From JAKAIY01 sp963809385 (GTDB lineage: Bacteria > Chloroflexota > Ktedonobacteria > Ktedonobacterales > JADMIN01), in NCBI GenBank assembly GCA_963809385.1, contig CAWEJL010000010.1:1-64000 (forward strand): 64,000 nucleotides of DNA. The letters are read 5' to 3'. The notes beneath the pieces were generated by a model. It ran no database searches, was not told the DNA's origin, and worked only from the letters and a program-made list of their open reading frames with translations. The translations under genes were made by a program, and so were the position numbers. Below, in pieces: positions 9,691 through 16,838 of the stretch (its first letter is position 1; every line of letters begins with the position of its first letter).

Positions 9691-10615
9691 ATGGAGCAAG
9701 ACGCGCCCGGCCCGCAGGAGCGGGCCGCCATCCTGGGGCTGGGCCTGATGGGCGGCTCGCTGGGGCTGGCGCTGAAGCGGGCGTGGCCAGCGGCTGCTCT
9801 CGCGGGCTACGATCCGGCGCCGGGCGTGGCGGAGCGGGCGCGGGCGCGCGGCGCGATTGACCGCCCCGCCGCCAGCGTCGCGGAGGCGTTGCACGGCGCC
9901 AGCCTGGTCGTGATAGCGGCGCCCACCCTGGCGGCGGAGGGCCTGCTGCGCGAGATTGGCGCGCAGTGGGACACGCTCGCGCCGGATGCGGTCGTTACCG
10001 ACGTGTGCAGCGTCAAACAGCCCGTGGTGGCATGGGCGCGGACGCTGCTGTCCCAGCCCGCGCGCTTCGCGGGCGGCCACCCGATGGCTGGCTCCGAGCG
10101 CGACGGGATTGACGCGGCGGACGCGAGCCTGTACGCTGGCGCGCGATGGGTCATCACCCCTGACGCCGGAGACGGCGCCCGCCGCGCTGGCGCGGGTGGA
10201 GGCGCTGGCGCGCGCGGCGGGCGCTCATCCGCAGGTGATGGACGCCGCGACACATGATGAGGCGGTGGCTGGGGCCAGCCACCTGCCGCTGGTCGTCGCG
10301 GCGGCGCTGACGAGCGCGCTGGCGGAGGATGCGAGTTGGCCGCTGGTCGCCGCGCTGGCGTCGGGCGGCTATCGCGACACGACGCGCGTCGCGGCGGGCG
10401 ATCCCGTCATGGGCCGCGACATTCTGCTCACCAACCGTGAGCAGATCCTCGCCCGGCTCGACGCCTTTACGGTGGCGCTGGAGCGGCTGCGCGCGGCGGT
10501 GGCCCGTGGCGACGGCGCGGCGGTCGAGGCGCTGATGCGGGCGGCTTACGAGGCGCGCCGGGCGTGGGCGGCGAAGCGCGAGCGCGCCGGCAGTGGCGCA
10601 GACGGCGTGCTATAA
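9691..10615 (+). CDS. tyrA: Prephenate dehydrogenase (tyrosine biosynthesis)
   Basis: This enzyme catalyses NAD(P)+-dependent oxidative decarboxylation of prephenate to 4-hydroxyphenylpyruvate. The N-terminal Rossmann motif is AAILGLGLMGGSLGLALK. The family motif GGHPMAGSERDGIDAADASLY holds the substrate-site His, and AGASHLPLVVAAAL begins the helical C-terminal dimerisation domain. The start at 9691 is chosen for the purine-rich GGAGG about 10 bases upstream; 9649 is an alternative in-frame start. One frame change near 10165 joins WVITP to TPETAPAALARVEALA. The AroH-type chorismate mutase at 32.7 kb supplies prephenate in the same pathway but is not linked. Confidence 0.88.
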
Positions 10616-10667
10616 CGCAATTGAGCGGCGCGATGGGCGCGATACAGCAGAGAGGGTGAGAACGGAC

Positions 10668-11813
10668 ATGGCGCAAGGCCGGGATAACAAGAAGCTAGGC
10701 GATCGGGTGAAGAGCCTCTTCACGGTCTCCTCCGCGCTCTCGCTGCTGGCGGGTGTGCCATCGAATCTGGCCACCGTCCGCAAGTTCATGTCGGCGGTGG
10801 ACTGGCGCGCCGCGCAGGAGGAGATTGCGGGCGACCTGGAGGGGAAGATCGCCATCATCGGCATGCCCAACTCTGGCAAGTCCACCCTCTTCAATACGCT
10901 CGAAGGCAAATATCGCTCGTTCGTCTCGCCGGAGGCGGGCGCCACGACGGAATTCGTGCGCGGCTCGTTCGGTCCCTTCGCGTTGATAGACACCCCAGGC
11001 CATCTGCCCAGTTTGCAGGAGGAAGCCATCCACGAGGCGTCCGCCGTCCTCTACCTGATTGACGCGACGCAGGGTGTGCGCCCGCGCGACGCGGAAGTCA
11101 TCCAGCGGCTGCGCGATGGTGAGAAGCCGTTCGTGGTGGCGCTCAACAAGACCGATCTGGTTCCAGGCGACGTGGATGAGGCGGCGGCGCGCGTGGCTGC
11201 GCGCCTGCATGTGACCGACGTGACGCCCATCTCCGCCCAGTCGGGCGACAATGTGGCCGAGGAGCTCATCCCGTCACTCATCAACACCAGCCCCGAAGTG
11301 GCGCTGATGTTAGGGCGCATGCTTCCCCAATACCGGCGCAGCGCGGCCAACAAGCTGGTGCGCACGGCGACGCTGATCAGCCTGGCGGCAGGGCTCCAGC
11401 CCATACCGCTGGTAGACATCCCCATCCTGCTCAGCAATCAGGTACGCATGATCCTGCGCGTTGCGGCGGTGTATGGCGAGCCAGTGAGCGCGCAGCACCT
11501 GCGCGAGCTGGTCGCGACGGTAGCGGGCGGCCTGGCGATGCGTTATCTCGCCGAGGAGGTCGCCAAGATCGCGCCATTCGGTGGGGATCTGATCTCCGGA
11601 GCCATCGCCGCGGGCGGAACCTACGCGCTGGGGCAGGTCGCCATCGAGTATTTCGAGCGCGGCAAGCAACTCTCCTCCAAGCAGATCAATGACCTCTTCA
11701 AAGGGTACTACCGCCGCTATCGCGAGGAGCATCCCGCCGAGAAGCCCGCGCCCGCTCTGCCGCCGCCCAGCGCGCCAGCCGCCGCCAGCGATATCAGCGG
11801 CGGTGAAGCGTAG
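10668..11813 (+). CDS. Era/dynamin-like GTPase with C-terminal membrane-associating domain
   Basis: The GTPase domain comes early. The P-loop is IIGMPNSGKSTLFN at residues ~65-78, the G3 motif is LIDTPGH, the G4 motif is NKTD, and a G5-like SAQSG follows. The second half (LISLAAGLQPIPLVDIPIL ... GGDLISGAIAAGGTYALGQ) resembles the DUF697-type hydrophobic helices attached to such GTPases, suggesting peripheral membrane association. The C-terminus is Pro/Ala-rich. GAGAGGG precedes the ATG. The gene lies 52 bases after tyrA, but no functional link to it is evident. The exact role is unknown; GTP binding is certain from the motifs. Confidence 0.8.
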   Translation: MAQGRDNKKLGDRVKSLFTVSSALSLLAGVPSNLATVRKFMSAVDWRAAQEEIAGDLEGKIAIIGMPNSGKSTLFNTLEGKYRSFVSPEAGATTEFVRGSFGPFALIDTPGHLPSLQEEAIHEASAVLYLIDATQGVRPRDAEVIQRLRDGEKPFVVALNKTDLVPGDVDEAAARVAARLHVTDVTPISAQSGDNVAEELIPSLINTSPEVALMLGRMLPQYRRSAANKLVRTATLISLAAGLQPIPLVDIPILLSNQVRMILRVAAVYGEPVSAQHLRELVATVAGGLAMRYLAEEVAKIAPFGGDLISGAIAAGGTYALGQVAIEYFERGKQLSSKQINDLFKGYYRRYREEHPAEKPAPALPPPSAPAAASDISGGEA

Positions 11814-11942
11814 CGAGGCGTCCCAATCGCTATACAAGCCGCGCGCGATATGCTAGAGTGCGGTGGCGCCGCTGGCTGGCCGCGCGCCGGGAATATTGTG
11901 TAGAGCGAGGGTGTGGGGCAGGTGACGTCGCGTAAAGCCACC

Positions 11943-13736
11943 ATGAGCGCCATATCGGTCGCACTCAACACCACCGCGCTGGCGGCGCTTCGCGCCTTGC
12001 CCCCCGCCCCAGTCGCGCTCGCGGAGGCGCGTCAGATCGCCCAGCGTGGCGCCGTCGCTCCGCGCTCCGTGCGCCCGACCCATCCCACCGAACCGCTGCG
12101 CCCCTCCACAATGTCCACCACCGCGCTCGACGGGGATCAAGAGGCGGTTTACGCTGTCGCGCTGCCGGTTACCACCATCGGGCGCGCGCTCGACAATGCG
12201 ATCAGCCTGCTCGATCCCGCCGTCTCACGCCAGCACGCACATCTCCTGCTGGAGGATGATGGATGGTGGATCGAGAATATCTCGCGGCGCAACCCGCTCT
12301 GGGTAGGTGGCGTGAAGATCGTCCCTGGCGAGCGCGGGCAGGTCCTGCCTGGTCAGACCATCCAGCTTGGCTCTTCACGCCTCCAGTTACTCGCGCCGCT
12401 CGTCGCGCCGCCGCGCGCCGACGAGCGCCCGGCCCGTCTAGCCACCGGCGACAGCGCCGGACGCTCCCCGTTCAACCCCCTCAGCCCAGGCGTCACGCTC
12501 CAGTTCGCGCTGCGTGGCCGGTTCAGCCGCAGCGCGCAGTGGGGGCTGCTGGCGCTGGCATTGGTCGTGTTCGTCGCCAGCGCCATCTTGACGCTCGATG
12601 TAGCGGCGCTGGCTGGACAGGCGGCGCTGGCCAGCGGTGGCCTGCGGCAGGCGCTCACCGCGGTGGCCATCCCGATCGCGCCAGCCCTGGGCATCGCGCT
12701 GGTCGTTGGCGCGCTAGATCGCTACGAGCGCGAGCCGCCCGTGATGATGATCGCGGCCTTCCTGTGGGGCGCGATCATCGCCATCCCGCCTACCCTCTTC
12801 ATCGAGCGGGCGCTCGATAGCGCGCTCCTGTCGCTGCAAGGCGCGCTGCCTGGCGTGGGGGCGGGCGTAGCGGCCATCTGGCTGGCTGCGGGGCAGGCCG
12901 CGACGGCGGGCGTCACGGAGGAGCTCGTCAAGGGCGCGGGGCTGCTGGCGCTGCTGCTGGCGCTGCGCGACGAGTTCGACAATGTCACCGATGGGGTGAT
13001 CTACGGCGCGCTGATTGGCGCGGGTTTCGCGATGGTTGAGAACACCGTCTATTTCGCGGTCACCCCGCGCGCCGAGCTTGGCTTTCTCATCATCGGGCGC
13101 ATCGCGCTGGGCTGGCTGAGCCACTCCACTTTTACGGCGCTCTTTGGCGCGGGGCTGGGCTACATCCGCGAGACGCGCGACCGCCGCGTGCGCTGGTTGG
13201 CGCCTATAGGCGGGCTATTCGGCGCCATCGTCCTGCACACCTACTTCGACTTCATCACCTATACCGCCTCATACGTCGGCGCCACGCGAACGCGCGCCAG
13301 TTCCAGCCCGCTGGGACGCCTGGGCGTGGCGCTGCCTTTCGTCGCGACCCTCGCCGCCTACACTCCGCTCTTCCTGGCCGCGCTGGCGCTTTTGAGCATC
13401 ACCCTCCAGGCCCTGCGGCGTGAGGCCGCCATTGTCCGCACGTACCTCGCCGCCGAAACACTCACCGGGGTGGTGACGCCCGACGAATATCTGCTCACCC
13501 AGGACGCGCGGCAGCGCTCGATAGTCGAGCGCGAATACGGGCTGCGATTCGGCTTGCGCGTCTACCTGCTCGCCCGCGCGCTCTACCAGACGGAGACTGG
13601 CCTGGCCTTCCGCAAGTGGCATGTCGAGATGGGCGACCCGCCCAAACGCTCCGAGCGCCAGCCCGAAGACGCCTACCGCGAGCGCATCCCGCGCCTGCGC
13701 CGTGCCCTTGCTCGCGCGGTCGCGATCACACAGTAG
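11943..13736 (+). CDS. FHA domain fused to a PrsW-family intramembrane metalloprotease
   Basis: Residues ~65-150 form a forkhead-associated phosphothreonine-binding domain (VTTIGRALDNAISLLDPAVS, then RQHAHLLLEDDGWWIEN). The C-terminal ~350 residues are a multi-helix membrane protein with PrsW/CPBP-like motifs: GVTEELVKGAG (glutamates), GAGFAMVENTVYF, GWLSHSTFTALFGAG (His) and LHTYFDF (His). PrsW enzymes cleave anti-sigma factors or other membrane substrates; the FHA domain would link cleavage to Ser/Thr kinase signalling (inference). An ECF sigma operon follows downstream. The start could also be the GTG at 11913 or the ATG at 12111. The frame is intact. Confidence 0.85.
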   Translation: MSAISVALNTTALAALRALPPAPVALAEARQIAQRGAVAPRSVRPTHPTEPLRPSTMSTTALDGDQEAVYAVALPVTTIGRALDNAISLLDPAVSRQHAHLLLEDDGWWIENISRRNPLWVGGVKIVPGERGQVLPGQTIQLGSSRLQLLAPLVAPPRADERPARLATGDSAGRSPFNPLSPGVTLQFALRGRFSRSAQWGLLALALVVFVASAILTLDVAALAGQAALASGGLRQALTAVAIPIAPALGIALVVGALDRYEREPPVMMIAAFLWGAIIAIPPTLFIERALDSALLSLQGALPGVGAGVAAIWLAAGQAATAGVTEELVKGAGLLALLLALRDEFDNVTDGVIYGALIGAGFAMVENTVYFAVTPRAELGFLIIGRIALGWLSHSTFTALFGAGLGYIRETRDRRVRWLAPIGGLFGAIVLHTYFDFITYTASYVGATRTRASSSPLGRLGVALPFVATLAAYTPLFLAALALLSITLQALRREAAIVRTYLAAETLTGVVTPDEYLLTQDARQRSIVEREYGLRFGLRVYLLARALYQTETGLAFRKWHVEMGDPPKRSERQPEDAYRERIPRLRRALARAVAITQ

Positions 13737-13836
13737 GATCGCGGCGCCCCTCTCCACGCCGCCGGCGCCGCAGGCTCTTCAGGCGCAATCATCGGCGTCG
13801 GAGGGGCATGGAGGGTGTATTGAGCGGTACCACTGA

Positions 13837-13981
13837 GAACTATCTGAAAACTAACTCCTGAGAGCGACGGTAACGCGGTTCCATTTTCTCTCGGATGCGG
13901 CAATTCGAGGGGAAATGTACCCTCAGTTGGCGTCTCTTGAGGGGGCGTTATCCTCACGTTGAGGCGTTTTCAGACCGTTTC
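13837..13981 (-). repeat. MITE copy 1 (IS5-type ends, TGA target duplication)
   Basis: A 145-bp non-coding element. The right end GTTTTCAGACCGTTTC (13966-13981) and the left end GAACTATCTGAAAAC (13837-13851) match the terminal repeat of the IS5-type element at 3.5 kb with few changes. TGA flanks both sides (13834-13836 and 13982-13984). It is the inverse orientation of the copy at 15970-16115. Confidence 0.88.
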
Positions 13982-14163
13982 TGAAACGTTTGCGCCGCCT
14001 GCATGCATCGTTATACATAGTGACGCCGGATAGGCGTCGGTAAACGCTGGTGATGTCGTGGTGGCGGTGATGGCCGCGGTATCATCGGCGTCGCGAGGCT
14101 GGTGGGTGTCGCGATGACTACGCCCTTGTACGCTCGAGAGAGCGGCTTGCGGGATGAGAGTGT
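13982..14163 (+). promoter_or_regulatory. Leader region of the ECF sigma operon
   Basis: TTGCGC (13990-13995) and TATACA (14012-14017) are separated by 16 bases and could be a sigma-70 promoter. GAAACGTT (13983-13990) followed by CGTTAT (14009-14014) is also reminiscent of ECF-type promoters, which would allow autoregulation. Both readings are weak. Part of the signal lies at the edge of the MITE, which may therefore have affected expression. Confidence 0.25.
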
Positions 14164-14715
14164 ATGGCAGATTCCAAAAGCTTCGCGACACTGGCTCCGC
14201 AGCACACGGCCGCGATGCGACACGCGGCGCGCGCGCTCGTGGGAACGGCTGACGCCGATGACGCGGCGCAAGAGGCTATTCTGCGCGCCTGGCAGGCATG
14301 GCCCACGCTGGTAGACGAGAGCCGGGCGCGGTCGTGGCTGCTGAAGATCACCGTCAACGTCTGCCTGCAGTGGCGGCGCGGGCGCTTCGGGACGTATTTG
14401 GCGCGCACGCTGCCTTACCAGTACACGCAGGACTGGCAACTCGCCACGCTCGAGGCCGATCCGGGAACGAGTGACCATCTTGGCTCGCTCGATCTACGCC
14501 GCGCTATCAACGAGCTTGGCGATGACATACGGATAGCTGTCGTGCTGCGCTACTACGGCGGGCTCGACGCGAACGAGATAGGCGAGACGCTCGGCGCGCC
14601 CGCGGCCACCATACGCACGCGCATCCGGCGCGGTCTTATCGCTCTTCACGCGCAGCTTGCCGCTGGAGGCCCCATCATGGCCCAAGCGTCAGACGGAGGA
14701 TCATCTCATGGATAG
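14164..14715 (+). CDS. ECF-type RNA polymerase sigma factor
   Basis: A 183-residue sigma-70 family protein with regions 2 and 4 only. Region 2 is ADDAAQEAILRAWQAWPTL through SWLLKITVNVCLQWRR, and region 4 is AVVLRYYGGLDANEIGETLG followed by the helix-turn-helix PAATIRTRIRRGLIAL. The operon partner starts inside its last codons (ATGGATAG overlap, 14708-14715), so the two are translationally coupled, as ECF sigma factors usually are with their membrane regulator. The whole operon sits between two inverted MITE copies. Confidence 0.9.
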   Translation: MADSKSFATLAPQHTAAMRHAARALVGTADADDAAQEAILRAWQAWPTLVDESRARSWLLKITVNVCLQWRRGRFGTYLARTLPYQYTQDWQLATLEADPGTSDHLGSLDLRRAINELGDDIRIAVVLRYYGGLDANEIGETLGAPAATIRTRIRRGLIALHAQLAAGGPIMAQASDGGSSHG

Positions 14716-15961
14716 CGACCAGCAGCCACTTGCGAGCGCCGAAGACCAGGCGCGCCTTGCGCCGGACCTGGATGCGCTCGCCCACCGCCTGACGCTGGAC
14801 GCCGCGGTGTGGGAGGCGGAGTCGCCCGATACGGGCGCACTTGGGGACTACGCGCGAACGCTCGCCGGAGCGCCGGAGCCGTCCGCCTCAGATAGCCCGC
14901 TCTCCACCGGGCCAGCGCCTGCGCCGCGCCCGTCGCGGCTGGGGTCCCCGGCGCCGCGCCAGCCCTCCGGCTGGGTGGCGTACGCGGTGACGTTCGGCCT
15001 GGTCGCGGCGATGGCGATGGCGCTTCTCTGGCCGTCGCTGCGCCCCCTCACGCGCACGGCCGACAGCCCGACACCCACAGTGGGCGCGGTGGCCACAGTT
15101 ACCCCCCCCGCGACACCCGTTCCCACGTCAACGCCAGGGCCTAACGCGACGGCTACAGCCACTACCGGCGGCTCGGGCGGCTCGGGTGGTGGCTCGGGTG
15201 GTGGCTCGGGTGGTGGCTCGGGATTCACCGTCACGCAGGTCAGCCTGTCGGTGAACACCGGGATCACGCCTGACGCATCGTCAGGTTCCAGCGGGGTGGT
15301 GATAGCCAGCAACTCCTGCGGGCCCATGGTGAAGATCGGCATGGACATCACGCTCGCCACCTCCAATCGTGTGCGGCAGGGAAAAATCACCTACCAGTGG
15401 CGCCGCAGCGATGGATATGTGTCCCAACCGATCTGGTTCATGTACGGCGATAGCTCTGGACCGCCATTGGGAAGCATGCCAGCGCAGACCGGCGAGTGGG
15501 ACCTCCCATCGGTCCAGGCGGACGGGTCGGCGCAGTGGATGGAGGTTGACGTGCTGGAGCCCAACCCGATCAGTGCGCGGCTGAGCCTGCAGGCGCTCTG
15601 CCAGTTCAGTTCGCAAGGGGCCACACTCTCGGTTAACCCCACAGCCTACAACTGCTCGGCCGGCGGAGACCAGACTTTCACCTTCAGCGGTTCGGTCCAA
15701 AGCTCCTATGCGCCCGGCGGCGGCACGGTCACCTACCATTGGTGGCGCTCGGACGGGAGTGTGAGCGCGGACCAGACAGCGACCTTCGCTCAGGGCGTTA
15801 GCGCAGTGGCGGTCCAGCCAGACACCTGGGTGGCCCATGCGGCGGATGTTGGGTCTGGGAAGCAACATTGGGAGCAACTGGTCATCACCGCGATCAGCCC
15901 GGGAACGCTCGCGAGTCCAACGCAAACGGGCTCGCCGGTCATCAGTCTTTCATGCCCGTGA
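14708..15961 (+). CDS. Single-pass membrane protein coupled to the ECF sigma factor (putative anti-sigma)
   Basis: The protein is ~417 residues. A ~90-residue cytoplasmic N-terminus holds no obvious zinc-binding anti-sigma motif. One membrane helix follows (VAYAVTFGLVAAMAMALLW), then a Thr/Pro-rich stretch and a Gly-Ser linker encoded by near-perfect 12-bp repeats (about 15171-15225). Two similar extracytoplasmic beta domains come next, marked by TYQWRRSDG and TYHWWRSDG. GGAGG precedes the ATG. Position and topology suggest that it tethers or controls the sigma factor and senses an external signal; the sequence alone does not prove anti-sigma activity. Confidence 0.65.
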   Translation: MDSDQQPLASAEDQARLAPDLDALAHRLTLDAAVWEAESPDTGALGDYARTLAGAPEPSASDSPLSTGPAPAPRPSRLGSPAPRQPSGWVAYAVTFGLVAAMAMALLWPSLRPLTRTADSPTPTVGAVATVTPPATPVPTSTPGPNATATATTGGSGGSGGGSGGGSGGGSGFTVTQVSLSVNTGITPDASSGSSGVVIASNSCGPMVKIGMDITLATSNRVRQGKITYQWRRSDGYVSQPIWFMYGDSSGPPLGSMPAQTGEWDLPSVQADGSAQWMEVDVLEPNPISARLSLQALCQFSSQGATLSVNPTAYNCSAGGDQTFTFSGSVQSSYAPGGGTVTYHWWRSDGSVSADQTATFAQGVSAVAVQPDTWVAHAADVGSGKQHWEQLVITAISPGTLASPTQTGSPVISLSCP

Positions 15962-15969
15962 GCAACTGC

Positions 15970-16115
15970 GAAACGGTCTGAAAACGCCTCAACGTGAGGA
16001 TAACGCCTCCTCAAGAGACGCCAACTGAGGGTACATTTCCCCTCGAATTGCCGCATACGAGGGGAAATGGAACCGCGTTACCGTCGTTCCCAGGAGTTAG
16101 TTTGCAGACAGTTTC
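15970..16115 (+). repeat. MITE copy 2 (inverse of copy 1)
   Basis: GAAACGGTCTGAAAAC (15970-15985) and GTTTGCAGACAGTTTC (16100-16115) bound a 146-bp element nearly identical to copy 1 over its full length. Internally, ATTTCCCCTCG pairs with CGAGGGGAAAT to form an 11-bp stem; copy 1 has mutations in one arm. The flanks are TGC on the left and TCA on the right, so no clean target duplication remains. A second element abuts its right end. Confidence 0.87.
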
Positions 16116-16405
16116 TCAGCTAGACTTTATCCATTCGACTCCTCACCGCCTGCGTGCAGATGGGCCCTGGCGTCAGCCTCGTCCGCCTTTTCGATGTCCT
16201 CGCTGTAGAGCGATGTCGGAAAACCCTGCCAGGGCTGACGCCAGGAAACCAGGGCCTTGGTGGTCACATGGGCTGCTGTGTCCCGCCAGACGCGAGGGCG
16301 CTCAGAGACTGGTGTCGCAGCTGGCGCCGTCATGCATTATGTCGTGTTGCGTGTGCTGCGCGACCATACTTCCCGAGGTCGCAAATGGATAAAGTCTAGC
16401 TGAGA
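16114..16405. mobile_element. Small element with 22-bp perfect terminal inverted repeats
   Basis: The sequence beginning TCTCAGCTAGACTTTATC at 16114-16135 is exactly inverted at 16384-16405, enclosing ~250 bp with no intact transposase. These ends differ from the IS5/MITE ends. The left end overlaps the end of MITE copy 2 by two bases, so one element inserted at the border of the other. Internally, a minus-strand frame (ALVSWRQPWQGFPTSLYSED) may be a transposase remnant, but this is not established. Confidence 0.65.
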
Positions 16406-16609
16406 GTCACTTGACGCCGCGCCTGTAAACACGAGGCCAACGGATTCACCACTCGCGGGGTCACGCGTGGTTCCCTTCAATGAAAGGTTCAGTCCATTCA
16501 GGCTCCCCGACATGGAGATAGAGAGGTTCTGTAGCGTCAGTATCCCCGTCAGAGGCGTCACCGGAGGCGCCAACCTGGCGACGCGCGCATCATGAGCAGT
16601 ATCTCCCAA
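16406..16609 (-). pseudogene. Unrecognised gene fragment truncated by the small element
   Basis: A minus-strand frame (LTGILTLQNLSISMSGSLNG, then LKGTTRDPASGESVGLVFTGAA) reads straight into the inverted repeat at 16405, so its 3' part is lost. The alternating polar/hydrophobic pattern suggests a beta-rich or extracytoplasmic protein. No domain was recognised and the start is unclear. Confidence 0.35.
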
Positions 16610-16838
16610 CCTTATGAAGTTGCTGGACGATCAAGAGATACAGTGGAGCCTCGGAGCGGCTGTTAGTGCGCTATGAAAGGCGCGGTATGGCGCAAGTCGA
16701 ACGCATGCGCTGTAGCGCGTCCTGCTCGCGCAAACAGCGTCTCGGTGGACCATTCCACCGAGACGCCCCAGAACGCCTGGTACTTGCTCTACGAGCGCTC
16801 GCGCGTGTGAGCCGCGCCACGCCAAGATAACACCGCGC
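16610..16838. other. Non-coding gap after the S9 peptidase gene
   Basis: There is no supportable gene here. A perfect 13-bp hairpin at 16737-16766 (GCGTCTCGGTGGA, loop CCAT) lies ~75 bases downstream of the peptidase stop on the minus strand and probably ends its transcript. Confidence 0.5.
16737..16766 (-). terminator. Terminator hairpin of the S9 peptidase
   Basis: A perfect 13-bp stem with a 4-base loop in the non-coding gap just past the peptidase stop. No T-run is present on the minus-strand side. Confidence 0.6.

Noticed and set aside
13837..16115. Calling the MITE-bracketed ECF region a proven composite transposon
   Set aside because: No target duplication links the outer flanks of the two copies.
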